64,000 nt of DNA from CACKLF01 sp002725175 (GTDB lineage: Bacteria > Pseudomonadota > Alphaproteobacteria > Rhodobacterales > Rhodobacteraceae), in NCBI GenBank assembly GCA_002725175.2, contig PBQX02000038.1, forward strand, positions 1 to 64,000, read 5' to 3'. Shown here in pieces: positions 42,921 through 52,297 of this stretch; position 1 is the first letter of the stretch, and every line of letters starts with the position of its first letter. Made by a program: the position numbers and the translations under genes. The notes below the pieces were generated by a model. It was given only the letters and a program-made list of their open reading frames with translations. It made no database searches and was not told the DNA's origin.

Positions 42921-43599
42921 TGCATTAAAATTTGATCGCTTTGGCTTGACTTTCTATATTGGAATAGCCGCAATTTTCGTTGTTCTTATATGTTCTGCAT
43001 TTTTGTTATTATATAAATTACCAGATGCAAATGCTTTTAATAGTCATGTGGAGAAGCTTTTTGTTAGCACAGATTTAACCTCTCCTATGGAAATACAGTT
43101 GTTGGAAATAATGGCAGAAAGCGGTACGGCTTTCTCTCAAACCTTGGAAACTTATAGATATGTTATTCTAATACTTTTTTCCTTTTCTTCAATTTTATTG
43201 CTAGCCGCGCTTCTTTTTTTTCAAAATATATTATCCCTTGGTAATAGGATGTCAGAAGTTGAGAGAGCAGGTATCCTAATAAATAGCTTAATCCTAAACC
43301 GTGACGAAAAAATAGTTTTGATTAATAATTTTGAGCTCAATCTAACCGATTCAGCTTGCGAAACATTGGCGGTATTATGTGAGGCAAGACTTGATGATGA
43401 AGTGATAAGTGGAACTGATATTGAATCCATAATTTCTGGAAAAAGTAAGATAGAATGCGATGAAGCCAACGGCGCTATGAGGATTAAACGCCTAAGAGAT
43501 CATTTGGGAAATCAAATGATGTCTGAGCTAATGATAAAAAATGTGAGTAAGAAAGGTTATATCTTGTCAATAGATAAAGGTGTCATCAAGGTTATTTAA
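42877..43599 (+). CDS. Membrane protein with C-terminal winged-helix DNA-binding domain
   Basis: A protein of about 240 residues with two transmembrane helices (FYIGIAAIFVVLICSAFLLL and YVILILFSFSSILLLAALLF) separated by a periplasmic loop of about 60 residues. The cytoplasmic C-terminal 100 residues look like an OmpR/ToxR-type winged helix: LTDSACETLAVLCEA, then IKRLRDHLG and KNVSKKGYILSI. This is a ToxR-like arrangement with the DNA-binding domain after the membrane span. Possible starts are ATG 42853, ATG 42877 and GTG 42892 (AAGGA upstream of the last); the choice is uncertain. It overlaps the small secreted protein gene and, by four bases, the convergent threonine aldolase gene. Confidence 0.65.
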   Translation: MKGKIVPEYTSLNINALKFDRFGLTFYIGIAAIFVVLICSAFLLLYKLPDANAFNSHVEKLFVSTDLTSPMEIQLLEIMAESGTAFSQTLETYRYVILILFSFSSILLLAALLFFQNILSLGNRMSEVERAGILINSLILNRDEKIVLINNFELNLTDSACETLAVLCEARLDDEVISGTDIESIISGKSKIECDEANGAMRIKRLRDHLGNQMMSELMIKNVSKKGYILSIDKGVIKVI

Positions 43600-44639
43600 T
43601 CTGATGATCTTTTTGATGGTTCGTAAAACTTTTGAAATGTTTCAAGCGTTTTTCTCATTGCATCTTCATCAATATCTAAATGAAATACTATTCTCAAAGT
43701 ATTATTCGACCAATTAGATATAAAAATGTTCTCTTTTCTAAAGAACGGCACAATATTATTAAACTTATCGCTTAAATCGGTAAAGAAGACCATATTGGTA
43801 TCGCAAATAATACTCTTATCACTTATATCACCAAAAAATTTTACTAAGTCATTTTTAAAATTTTCTGCTCGAATGTGGTCTTCCTTAAGGCGGTCAATAT
43901 TATTGTCTAAAGCATAAATTCCGGCCGCAGCAAGAATGCCACTTTGCCTGAGGGAACCACCAGCAAGCTTTCTTATTCTTCTTGCCTTTTTTGCAAGATC
44001 TTTAGGTAATAGCAAAAGAGATCCTGCAGGCGCTCCTAATCCTTTTGAGAGGCAAATAGAAATAGAATCAGCTAAACTAGCGTGGGCCTCGGGAGCGCAT
44101 TTTAATTCTGTTATCGCGTTGAAAAATCTGGCTCCATCTAGATGAACGCTTAGATTGGATCTTTTCGCCAATTCATAGGATTCCTTTATTCTTTCTAATC
44201 CTATTGCCTTCCCCCTGGAAGTATTTTCTAAACATAGAAGTTTAGAGATAGCATGATGTGGGTCATCAGGTTTAATAGCATTTTCAATGTTATTATTAGA
44301 TAGTGAACCATCGGTTTCTACAGTTATAGTGTTCATAGCTACACCACCCAAAACTGAAACTCCGCCGGCTTCATCGCCACAAATGTGATATGACTCGCCG
44401 ACGATTATTTCATCGCCGCGATTGCAATGGGCTAGGACAGATGAAAAATTACTTTGGGTACCACTTGTCATAAAGACGGCTTCATCTTTTCGCAGCATTT
44501 CAGAAATTTTTTTCTCTAGATGATTTACCGTTGGGTCATCACCATAAACATCGTCCCCGACTTCGGCATCATATATTGCCTTCTTCATTCCTTTTGAAGG
44601 TCTTGTAACGGTGTCACTTCTCAGATCTATAACTTCCAT
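43596..44639 (-). CDS. ltaE: Low-specificity L-threonine aldolase
   Basis: A 347-residue PLP enzyme that splits threonine/allo-threonine to glycine and acetaldehyde. Diagnostic segments: VIDLRSDTVTRPSKGM at the start, EVGDDVYGDDPTVN, FMTSGTQSNFSSVL, HLDGARFFNA, and the PLP lysine in CLSKGLGAPAGS. Length and layout match LtaE. It is transcribed alone, overlapping the winged-helix gene 3' end, with the katG stop 21 bases upstream of its start on the same strand. Confidence 0.92.
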   Translation of the reverse strand: MEVIDLRSDTVTRPSKGMKKAIYDAEVGDDVYGDDPTVNHLEKKISEMLRKDEAVFMTSGTQSNFSSVLAHCNRGDEIIVGESYHICGDEAGGVSVLGGVAMNTITVETDGSLSNNNIENAIKPDDPHHAISKLLCLENTSRGKAIGLERIKESYELAKRSNLSVHLDGARFFNAITELKCAPEAHASLADSISICLSKGLGAPAGSLLLLPKDLAKKARRIRKLAGGSLRQSGILAAAGIYALDNNIDRLKEDHIRAENFKNDLVKFFGDISDKSIICDTNMVFFTDLSDKFNNIVPFFRKENIFISNWSNNTLRIVFHLDIDEDAMRKTLETFQKFYEPSKRSSD

Positions 44640-44660
44640 TACAATCCCATAATGATCTAA

Positions 44661-46784
44661 TTAGAAACGGTCAGCATTCATGACTTTCGTCCAAGCAGAT
44701 ATAAAGTCACTAATGAATTTGTCTTTATTATCATCTTGAGCGTAGATCTCTGCTATAGCACGAAGTTCTGAGTTAGATCCAAAAACAAGATCTACTCGTG
44801 AACCTGTTCTAATAATATCTCCAGTTTTCCTATCCTTTGCTTGGTAAGAATTTGTACCAGTTGTTTCCCATTCCACATCCATATCTAATAGTTTAGCAAA
44901 CCATTCGTTGGTTAATTTTCCAACTTTAGTCCAAATTCCGTCCTCTGTTGAGCTAATACCAAGAACTCTGAAGCCTCCCACAAGTGCAGTCATTTCGGTA
45001 GTCGTAAGTCCCAATAAGTGAGCTTTATCAAGCATCATTTCTTCAGGAGAAACTGTAAACTCGGTTTTAAGAAAATTTCTAAACCCACAGGCCAAAGGTT
45101 CAAGAACATCAAACGATTCTGAATCTGTCTGATCTTCAGTTGCATCCCCACGGCCAGGAAGAAAAGGGACTTTTTTATCACAAGCCATTTCAATGCCTAC
45201 CACTCCTGCCAGCACAATTGTATCTGCTACAGTGGCATTAAAGTCTGATGCTAGTTTCGTCAAAACTCCCAGTACGCGAGATAGTTGATCAGGTTTATTT
45301 GCTTGCCAATCTTTTTGAGGAGCTAGACGAATGCGTGCTCCATTTGCACCTCCTCTCATATCAGAACCGCGAAAAGTAGAGGCTGATGCCCAAGCTGTTT
45401 CGATCATTTCTTGCTGCGTAAGATTGCTTGATTTCAGAGCATTTTTAAGAGATTCAATGTCAAACTGATCATTGCCAGTTGGCACTGGATCTTGCCAAAT
45501 TAAGTCCTCTTTAGGGACTTCAGGTCCAAGATATCTAATCTTTGGACCCATGTCTCTATGCAGGAGCTTAAACCACGCACGGGAAAATGCCTCCGTTAAT
45601 TTATTTGGATCCTCATGAAATTTTTCCGAAATTTTTCGAAAACCAGGATCCTTAATCATTGCCATATCAGCAGTAGTCATCATTGGGGTAACTTTTTTCC
45701 CAGAGCCATCGACTTCTGGAGCCATGTCGTCATCTTCAATATTTACAGGGTGCCATATATTGGCCCCAGCAGGACTTTTAGTTAACTCCCAGTCATATTT
45801 GAAAAGGACTCGAAAATAACCATCATCCCATTGGGTTGGGTTTGCTGTCCATGGTCCCTCTACCCCACTAGTTGTTGTATCTACACCTTTTCCTGAGCCA
45901 TGTTTATTTATCCATCCAAGCCCCATTGTATCCATTGAGGCGCCTTCAGGCTCGGGACCGACCAAATCAGGATTTCCCGCCCCATGCGCTTTTCCAAAAG
46001 TATGACCACCAGCAGTTAAGGCAACTGTTTCTTCGTCATTCATGTTCATTCGGCCGAACGTTTCCCGGATGTCTTGTGCACTCAAAAGAGGGTCAGGGTT
46101 TCCATTTGGACCCTCTGGATTTACATAAATTAATCCCATTTGAACTGCTGCAAGTGGGTTCTCCAATGACTGTCTGGTTTCCTTGTATCTAGAGTCGCCA
46201 AGCCAATCTGTTTCAACGCCCCAATATATATCTTCTTCAGGATGCCATATGTCTTCCCGTCCACCACCAAAGCCAAACGTTTTACCGCCCATTGATTCTA
46301 TGGCTACATTTCCTGCCAAAACAAGGAGATCAGCCCAAGAAATTTTATTTCCATATTTCTGCTTTATTGGCCATAGAAGACGTCGGGCCTTATCGAGGTT
46401 ACCATTGTCAGGCCAAGAATTAAGTGGTGCAAAACGTTGAGCTCCGGTGCCTCCTCCACCTCTTCCATCTCCTGACCTATATGTTCCTGCAGCGTGCCAA
46501 GTCATGCGAATAAATAGTGGTCCATAATGCCCATAATCTGCGGGCCACCAAGCCTGAGAATCTGTCATAAGTTTATTTAGATCATTCTTAAGAGCCTTAA
46601 AGTCCAACTTCTTAAATTCTTCTCGATAGTTGAAATTCGCACCCATTGGATTTGATTTCGCATCATGTTGTCTCAAGAGATTTAAGTTAAGTTGGTTTGG
46701 CCACCAGTCTTTATTAGTTGTTCCAGTACTTCCTGAAGTTGAAGCTCCATGCATTACTGGGCAGATACCTGTATTGTCACTCAT
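44661..46784 (-). CDS. katG: Catalase-peroxidase
   Basis: A 707-residue bifunctional heme enzyme that removes hydrogen peroxide. In the chosen numbering the distal residues are Arg93, Trp96 and His97 (RMTWHAAG), the Met-Tyr-Trp crosslink partners are Tyr220 (GLIYVNPEG) and Met246 (GRMNM), and the proximal His is His261 (AGGHTFGKAHG). A second, non-heme peroxidase-like domain follows, as in all KatG. A frame from 46841 exists, but the ATG at 46784 has AAGGAG upstream and the standard N-terminus. It may protect against peroxide made by oxidases such as the MtoX-like enzyme. Confidence 0.96.
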   Translation of the reverse strand: MSDNTGICPVMHGASTSGSTGTTNKDWWPNQLNLNLLRQHDAKSNPMGANFNYREEFKKLDFKALKNDLNKLMTDSQAWWPADYGHYGPLFIRMTWHAAGTYRSGDGRGGGGTGAQRFAPLNSWPDNGNLDKARRLLWPIKQKYGNKISWADLLVLAGNVAIESMGGKTFGFGGGREDIWHPEEDIYWGVETDWLGDSRYKETRQSLENPLAAVQMGLIYVNPEGPNGNPDPLLSAQDIRETFGRMNMNDEETVALTAGGHTFGKAHGAGNPDLVGPEPEGASMDTMGLGWINKHGSGKGVDTTTSGVEGPWTANPTQWDDGYFRVLFKYDWELTKSPAGANIWHPVNIEDDDMAPEVDGSGKKVTPMMTTADMAMIKDPGFRKISEKFHEDPNKLTEAFSRAWFKLLHRDMGPKIRYLGPEVPKEDLIWQDPVPTGNDQFDIESLKNALKSSNLTQQEMIETAWASASTFRGSDMRGGANGARIRLAPQKDWQANKPDQLSRVLGVLTKLASDFNATVADTIVLAGVVGIEMACDKKVPFLPGRGDATEDQTDSESFDVLEPLACGFRNFLKTEFTVSPEEMMLDKAHLLGLTTTEMTALVGGFRVLGISSTEDGIWTKVGKLTNEWFAKLLDMDVEWETTGTNSYQAKDRKTGDIIRTGSRVDLVFGSNSELRAIAEIYAQDDNKDKFISDFISAWTKVMNADRF

Positions 46785-46907
46785 GATATTCTCCTTATAC
46801 CTACTAATATGGAAACTACATTCCTCAATCTCTTTTTGCAATATTAACGAAAAAAATTAACCAAAATTTTAAAATTTATATAAATTTAAATGCTCTTACG
46901 GATTAAA

Positions 46908-47858
46908 TTAGATTGAACCATTATTAGATTTAAAAGTTAAGGCTTCAAGACTAGATATTATTCCAGCTAAAAGTATTAACGATACACCTATTGCATCAAA
47001 AAAGTCAGGCCAGGTTCCCAAAACAATTTTGCCCCAAAAAACGGCAAAAATAAGATATGCAAAATCAAATGGCGCCAGTAGGCTACCATCTGCAGTCTGA
47101 TAGCCCTTAATTATAAAAATATTTCCTGACAAGTTGCAAATAGATGCTAAAGCACAAATGCATAATATAAAAACTGTAAGGTCCGGCCAGCCTATAGCAA
47201 TAAATGGTAAATCCTCTTTAACGCTTTCACTAAATATTTGATCAGAGAATAAAATTCCAGAAATACCAATTAAAATAAAGAATAATGCTTGAATAGCAGC
47301 AAGGGATATTGGGGTCTCTTCCTCACAGAATTTTTTAATTGTTATTATATTACAGGCATATAAAAAGCCCGCACATATGGGAAGAATTTGGACATAGGAA
47401 ATATCAGCGTTCCATGGCTCTAAAATAAAAATAGAACCAATAATACCAAGAATAATACCCAAAATTCTATTAGAATTTAATCTTTCCCCTAGAAATGGTA
47501 TTGCCATTATTGTTATGAAAATAGGATAGGTATAGAGACCTGCCGTCATTAGAGTAAAATCCAAAGTCACGGATCCAGAAAAAAAGCAAAGCATGCAGGC
47601 CGCTATAAATATTGAACGCAAAATAACATAGAAGGGTCTTTTGGGTATAATAGATCGAATACTGGTAAAGGTTAGCGCAAAAACAAAAATTAGTAGTAAA
47701 TTAAAAAACGACCTTATTGCTTGTAACTGCCAGAATGAAGTGTATGAAGAAGTGGCTTTTACAAGTGAATCTTGAAATCCTAAAATTAAACCTCCCAAAA
47801 GAACCAAACCTATAGATCCCATAGGAAAATTGGATTTTATTATCGATTTAACTGCCAT
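46908..47858 (-). CDS. EamA/DMT-family transporter
   Basis: A 316-residue membrane protein with about ten helices in two EamA repeats, opening IGLVLLGGLILGFQDSLVKA and with the second repeat near GFLYACNIITIKKF. It resembles the RhaT/S-adenosylmethionine-uptake-like branch often seen in marine alphaproteobacteria; that is a weak impression. It lies between katG (downstream) and the M20 amidohydrolase (upstream, 25 bases), and may be co-transcribed with the latter. Confidence 0.82.
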   Translation of the reverse strand: MAVKSIIKSNFPMGSIGLVLLGGLILGFQDSLVKATSSYTSFWQLQAIRSFFNLLLIFVFALTFTSIRSIIPKRPFYVILRSIFIAACMLCFFSGSVTLDFTLMTAGLYTYPIFITIMAIPFLGERLNSNRILGIILGIIGSIFILEPWNADISYVQILPICAGFLYACNIITIKKFCEEETPISLAAIQALFFILIGISGILFSDQIFSESVKEDLPFIAIGWPDLTVFILCICALASICNLSGNIFIIKGYQTADGSLLAPFDFAYLIFAVFWGKIVLGTWPDFFDAIGVSLILLAGIISSLEALTFKSNNGSI

Positions 47859-47883
47859 GACTCCATAAAGAATTTTGCATGCG

Positions 47884-49038
47884 TTATTTTAAAGTATTTT
47901 CAATTATGCTTGCGTACCAACTTGCTCCAATTGGGGCAATATCATCGTCGAAATCATACTCAGGATGATGTAGCCCCGGGGTGTCTCCTTGGCCTAGAAA
48001 TACGTATGCGCCGGGTTTTTCATTTAACATGTATGAGAAATCTTCAGAAGCCATATTTGTGGGAATATCCATCTCTACCATATCGCTTCCTACTAAGTCT
48101 TTGGCCACCTCAGCCGAAAATATTGCCTTAGATTCATTATTAATTGTAGCAGGGTAACCATATTCATATATTGTTTCTGCACTTCCATTATTCGCTTTAG
48201 CAATATTTTTGGCGATTTCTGAAATTCTTTTCTCTACTAGCTTAGCATCTTCGTTTCTCAAGGTTCTAACTGTGCCGACTATTTCTACTGTTTCAGGAAT
48301 AATATTAGAAGCAGTACCCGCATTAATTTGAGTAACGGAGATAACGACATTATGATGTGATGGAATTTCCCTAGATATGATCGAGTATGACGCTTGAACA
48401 ATTTGTGCGGCTATTATTATTGGGTCAATCCCTTCATGTGGATAGGCACCATGTGCTCCCACACCTTTAACGCTGATAAAAAAAGTATCAGCAGCCGCCA
48501 TCATGGGACCCTTATTTATTACAAACTTTCCCTTATCTATTCCAGGCATGTTATGGATGGCATAAACTTCACTTATATCATACTTTTTAAACAACCCTTC
48601 ATCTAGCATAACTTTTGCACCTCCAAGTCCTTCCTCAGCAGGTTGGAAAATTAAAACAGCAGTACCGCAGAAATTTCTAGTCTCACAAAGATATTTTGCT
48701 GCACCTAAGAGCATAGTTGTGTGACCATCATGGCCACATGCATGCATTTTCCCTTCATTTTTAGATTTATGGGGCAAGTTGTTAACTTCAGTAATTGGGA
48801 GTGCATCCATATCAGCCCTCAAACCTATAAGGCGGCCTTTTTTCTTTCCGTGAATAAGTGCTACTAACCCGTTTTCTGCGATACCAGACTGTATTTCATC
48901 AACGCCAAATTCTTGTAGCTTATTCTTTACAAACTCTACTGTCTCTGCTGTATCAAAACCTAATTCTGGTATGGTGTGTAGCTTTTGTCTCCAAGCGACT
49001 AATTCATTATGCATACCTTTTATTCGATCTAATATCAT
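47884..49038 (-). CDS. M20-family amidohydrolase (hippurate/N-acyl-amino acid hydrolase type)
   Basis: A 384-residue peptidase M20D enzyme that removes acyl groups from amino acids. Metal-site elements: the Asp in GLRADMDALPI, Cys101 and His103 in MHACGHDGH, the Glu pair at about 135-136 in PAEEGLGG, and the His in YAIHNMPG plus LHHPEYDF at the end. The dimerisation (lid) domain lies in the middle. There is no signal peptide. With the adjacent EamA transporter it may form an amino-acid conjugate release/export pair; that is inference. Confidence 0.88.
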   Translation of the reverse strand: MILDRIKGMHNELVAWRQKLHTIPELGFDTAETVEFVKNKLQEFGVDEIQSGIAENGLVALIHGKKKGRLIGLRADMDALPITEVNNLPHKSKNEGKMHACGHDGHTTMLLGAAKYLCETRNFCGTAVLIFQPAEEGLGGAKVMLDEGLFKKYDISEVYAIHNMPGIDKGKFVINKGPMMAAADTFFISVKGVGAHGAYPHEGIDPIIIAAQIVQASYSIISREIPSHHNVVISVTQINAGTASNIIPETVEIVGTVRTLRNEDAKLVEKRISEIAKNIAKANNGSAETIYEYGYPATINNESKAIFSAEVAKDLVGSDMVEMDIPTNMASEDFSYMLNEKPGAYVFLGQGDTPGLHHPEYDFDDDIAPIGASWYASIIENTLK

Positions 49039-49094
49039 AGTGTTTCCTATCCGATTAATGTTAGTAATTTAAATTAGTTTTTTGCTTGAAAAGT

Positions 49095-49125
49095 TTTATA
49101 ATTCACTAATTTAGTGGATTATAAA
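49095..49125. promoter_or_regulatory. Long near-perfect palindrome between M20 amidohydrolase and cysK
   Basis: A 13-bp inverted repeat (TTTATAATTCACT / AGTGGATTATAAA, one T:G mismatch, 5-base AATTT spacer) lies 57 bases upstream of the M20 start and 192 bases upstream of cysK, inside a 278-base gap. Nothing else of note stands out in that A+T-rich gap, apart from GGGAGGAAA just before cysK. It could be a shared operator or a hairpin in a leader. Confidence 0.45.
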
Positions 49126-49316
49126 TATTTCAAAGAGTCAAAGGTAAATTAGGGTTTTAAATCTTTGAGTTATTTTGATTCTGGAAAAATTTTATAAGTT
49201 AAAGACTAAAGGTTTTGATTTTTAAACCAAATTATTTATAGAAATTAAGGGAATAATAATTTAATGAATTTATGAAACTTTCTTGAATGATTATGTTTTG
49301 TGGGAGGAAATAGTAT

Positions 49317-50396
49317 ATGTCTAGTAATGAAATAAGAACGACTGAAGGGCAAGGAAAANTATATAATTCNNTTCTNGATACNGTTGGTAANACACCTGTN
49401 GTAANANTAAATAACNTNGCCCCNAGTGNTATNAATTTTTATGTGAAAGCAGAATTTTTTAATCCAGCTTCATCNGTCAAGGATAGATTNGCGCTCAATA
49501 TAATTGAGGATGCAGAGCGAAGTGGAAACTTAAAGCCAGGTCAGACAGTCGTGGAGGCCACAAGTGGGAACACGGGNATTGGCCTTGCCATGGTGTGTGC
49601 CGCAAAGNGNTACCCTCTAGTAATAACGATGGCTGATAGTTTTTCCATAGAGCGAAGAAANTTAATGAGATATTTGGGAGCAAGNGTTATTCTTACNCCT
49701 AGAGCAGAAAAGGGAATAGGGATGTATAATAAGGCCAAAGAATTGGCCGAAGCTAATGGNTGGTTTCTTGCTAGTCAGTTNGAAACAAAAGCAAATGCTG
49801 ACATNCATGAGAGCACAACTGGGAAAGAAATATTAAATGATTTTAAAGGTAGAAAATTAGACTTTTGGGTTACTGGGTATGGTACTGGAGGNACAGTTTC
49901 AGGAGTTGGAAGACTTTTGAGAAANGAAANGCCTGAAACAAAAATAATTCTTAGTGAGCCAGAAAATGCAGCTTTAATTTCTAGTGGANAAANGCAAAAG
50001 AGAACTTCATTTAATACACCTCAAGAAAGCCATGAAGCGTGGCANCCTCATCTGATACAAGGTTGGACCCCAGACTTCATACCTTTTGTTTTACAAGAAT
50101 CNATTGATAAAGGGTATNATGACGAGGTCATAAAAATATCTTCAGAATCGGGAATTGAATGGGCTCAAAAGTTAGCTCAAAAAGAGGGAATTATAACAGG
50201 AATTTCAGGTGGAGCGACTTTTGCTACTGCTATGATTGTGGCNGAAAGAGCTAATCCTGGTGCTACGATATTATGTATGCTTCCTGACACGGGAGAGCGT
50301 TATTTATCGTCACCTTTATTTGCAAATATTGAAGAAGATATGGATGANGCAGAGAAGACTATATCGNTGTCGACACCAAATTATCATATGCCNTGA
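49317..50396 (+). CDS. cysK: Cysteine synthase A (O-acetylserine sulfhydrylase)
   Basis: A 359-residue PLP enzyme making cysteine from O-acetylserine and sulfide. Seen despite many N codons: the PLP lysine in S-x-VKDR near residue 59, VEATSGNT for substrate carboxylate, the phosphate loop GTG-x-TVSGVGRL, and GISGGATFATA. It is about 40 residues longer than typical CysK, with part of the excess in the loop NTPQESHEAW before PHLIQGWTPDFIP. Cystathionine beta-synthase-like activity is an alternative. The start has GGGAGGAAA upstream. The first 45 codons are especially N-rich. Confidence 0.85.
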   Translation: MSSNEIRTTEGQGKXYNXXXDXVGXTPXVXXNNXAXSXXNFYVKAEFFNPASXVKDRXALNIIEDAERSGNLKPGQTVVEATSGNTXIGLAMVCAAKXYPLVITMADSFSIERRXLMRYLGAXVILXPRAEKGIGMYNKAKELAEANXWFLASQXETKANADXHESTTGKEILNDFKGRKLDFWVTGYGTGXTVSGVGRLLRXEXPETKIILSEPENAALISSGXXQKRTSFNTPQESHEAWXPHLIQGWTPDFIPFVLQEXIDKGYXDEVIKISSESGIEWAQKLAQKEGIITGISGGATFATAMIVXERANPGATILCMLPDTGERYLSSPLFANIEEDMDXAEKTISXSTPNYHMX

Positions 50397-50417
50397 TGGT
50401 GTTTTGTATATTTTCTA

Positions 50418-50924
50418 ATGAACACTGANCTAGAAATANAAAANGCTGATNTTTCTCATGCTGATGCCATTAAGAGAATATGGAATCCTATAATTCGAGA
50501 TACCCTCTGGACTTTTAACAATCAGGAAAAATCTATCAAAAATATTGAAGATTTAATTACGGAAAGAGACAAAATGGATTTTTGTAGCGTTGTTGGGCTC
50601 AGATCAAATAAGGTNGTGGGCTTTGCAACNTATAACCAATTCAGACCAGGTACAGGATATTTAAAGACCATGGAGCATACGGTTATTATTGACCNACAAA
50701 ATAGAGGACAGGGGNTAGGAAAAAATTTAGTTAAGGCATTAGAGNGCCANGCGGTAAATAGAGGTATAATTTCTCTAATTGCTGGAGTTTCTGAAGAAAA
50801 TGCTGCTGGAATATCTTTTCATNAGAGCTTGGGATTTCAAAAAATATCTGTACTACCAAAAGTAGGGTNTAAGTTTGGAAGGTTTTTAGACTTAGTTCTG
50901 ATGCAAAAAAAATTAGNCAGTTAG
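50418..50924 (+). CDS. GNAT N-acetyltransferase (phosphinothricin-acetyltransferase-like)
   Basis: A 168-residue GNAT protein. The opening pattern HADAIKRIWNPIIRDTLWTFN, the middle PGTGYLKTMEHTVIID and the acetyl-CoA loop QNRGQG-x-GKNLVKAL, then GVSEENAAGISFH and LGFQKISV, match the Pat/YncA branch that acetylates amino acid-like amines. It follows cysK by 21 bases, so an operon is likely. Many N codons lower residue-level certainty. Confidence 0.8.
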   Translation: MNTXLEIXXADXSHADAIKRIWNPIIRDTLWTFNNQEKSIKNIEDLITERDKMDFCSVVGLRSNKXVGFAXYNQFRPGTGYLKTMEHTVIIDXQNRGQGXGKNLVKALEXXAVNRGIISLIAGVSEENAAGISFHXSLGFQKISVLPKVGXKFGRFLDLVLMQKKLXS

Positions 50925-51706
50925 CTTTTTGTATACACTATTGGAAACCAATCTTCTCTTAGTTTCTGCCCAGTTTCCATTCCATGTCCAGGAAAAGGTG
51001 GCGATGTTNGTCCNGGCCGTTCAATATATGTCACATCATCCCCNACCCAACGTAAAGANAATGCGCGTCTTCTAATATTTTTTTTGTTACCACGAGCACC
51101 ATGNACAGCCCTAAAATCAAATAGAACAACATCTCCTGGNTCCATTGACCATTCAAGAATATGGTANTTTTNNGGATCTAAATCAGGGTTTGGAACTGGN
51201 AACCATTCTTGATCTTTNTTATAAAANTCACTNTCATCAGACCATGAAACTGGTCTAACCATTTTTTCCCATTTATGAGATCCAGAAATNAACCTAAGCC
51301 CTGTNTCAATAATTGGATCAACGGGGATCCACATACTAACNGTCTTGCTACCATTNACAAAATAATATGGNGCATCTTGATGCCAAGGGGTCTCCTTGGA
51401 TGTTCCACCTTCTTTAACTAAAACGTGATCATGGAAGAATTGGGCAGTTGTTGACTTCATTATCTCTGCTGCAATTTTTGCAGCCTCACTATTTTCTATA
51501 AAGTCTTTAAAATCCTTTATACGGGTCCAGTTGCAGTAATCATCAAAAAATCGACCTTCTTTTACATTGTTCTCATTAGCGTATTTAGATGGTTTGACTA
51601 AGTTTCTTTCAATCCCAGAAATAATTTTATTTACCCATTCTTTAAAAACACCTTTTAAAAGAATTGCTCCTTGCTTTTCAAAATTGTCGATAATTTTAGC
51701 ATCCAT
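50921..51706 (-). CDS. Phytanoyl-CoA dioxygenase family (PhyH) oxygenase
   Basis: A 261-residue Fe(II)/2-oxoglutarate dioxygenase of the PhyH type. The iron ligands are the HxD pair in TPWHQD and the distal His in HGARGN; an Arg (NKKNIRRRA region) would bind 2-oxoglutarate. The opening FEKQGAILLKGVFKEWV fits the family. Substrates range from lipids to small osmolytes. It overlaps the GNAT stop by four bases, convergent. About fifteen N codons are clustered in the middle. Confidence 0.82.
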   Translation of the reverse strand: MDAKIIDNFEKQGAILLKGVFKEWVNKIISGIERNLVKPSKYANENNVKEGRFFDDYCNWTRIKDFKDFIENSEAAKIAAEIMKSTTAQFFHDHVLVKEGGTSKETPWHQDXPYYFXNGSKXVSMWIPVDPIIXTGLRXISGSHKWEKMVRPVSWSDXSXFYXKDQEWXPVPNPDLDXXXYHILEWSMXPGDVVLFDFRAXHGARGNKKNIRRRAXSLRWXGDDVTYIERXGXTSPPFPGHGMETGQKLREDWFPIVYTKS

Positions 51707-51770
51707 GGTCTATCTCATTGAAAAATAAATTTAAGTTTGTATTTTAATGTATGATTAAGCATATTTAAAT

Positions 51771-52292
51771 ATGGAATTGATTGCTATGAATAAAGTCAAA
51801 AATGAGGAAGAAAAAATTAAGGACCGTATGACACAAAAGATTGGTGTTTTGAATCGAAGGGAAACTGAAGCTAGAATTCTCGTTCCATTCATAGAATCTT
51901 TATCTAAAACGTTTGGCAAAGCGGAAGTAACTGAAATTCTTTCAAAAACAATAAAGGATTTATCGAGAAAGCAAGGAAAAGATCTAGCCTTAGAATATGG
52001 AGATGATGTTGATGCATTCTTGGAAACTCTTGAGTTTTGGAAGAAAGATGGGGCACTGGAAATCGAAGTGTTAGAAAAGTCTAAAACTAAACTTAATTTT
52101 AATGTTACTCGTTGCAAATATGCTGAGCTTTATAAGTCTATGGAAATCCAGGAGTTGGGAGCAATTTTTTCGTGTAATAGAGATTTTTCAATGGTGGAAG
52201 GTTTTAATGAAAAAGCAAAGCTGACAAGAGAGCAGACCATATTGGATGGATCATCATGCTGTACATTTAGGTACGATTTTGGAACGGAGTAA
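51771..52292 (+). CDS. ATC-hydrolase-family protein (L-2-amino-thiazoline-4-carboxylate hydrolase-like)
   Basis: A 173-residue cytoplasmic protein. The C-terminal half (LNFNVTRCKYAELYKSMEI, ELGAIFSCNRDFSMVEGFN, LTREQTILDGSSCCTFRY) matches the pattern of the L-2-amino-thiazoline-4-carboxylic acid hydrolase family, with conserved Cys in TRCKYAE, SCNRD and SCCTF. In Pseudomonas, that hydrolase is a step toward cysteine, but many family members are uncharacterised. The N-terminal 60 residues are helical and charged. It leads a run with a small membrane protein, homocysteine methyltransferase and YggS. The start could also be the ATG at 51786. Confidence 0.65.
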   Translation: MELIAMNKVKNEEEKIKDRMTQKIGVLNRRETEARILVPFIESLSKTFGKAEVTEILSKTIKDLSRKQGKDLALEYGDDVDAFLETLEFWKKDGALEIEVLEKSKTKLNFNVTRCKYAELYKSMEIQELGAIFSCNRDFSMVEGFNEKAKLTREQTILDGSSCCTFRYDFGTE

Positions 52293-52297
52293 AAAAA

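Noticed and set aside
45872..46440. Two plus-strand frames inside katG
   Set aside because: They are antisense to invariant KatG catalytic segments and have no start signals.
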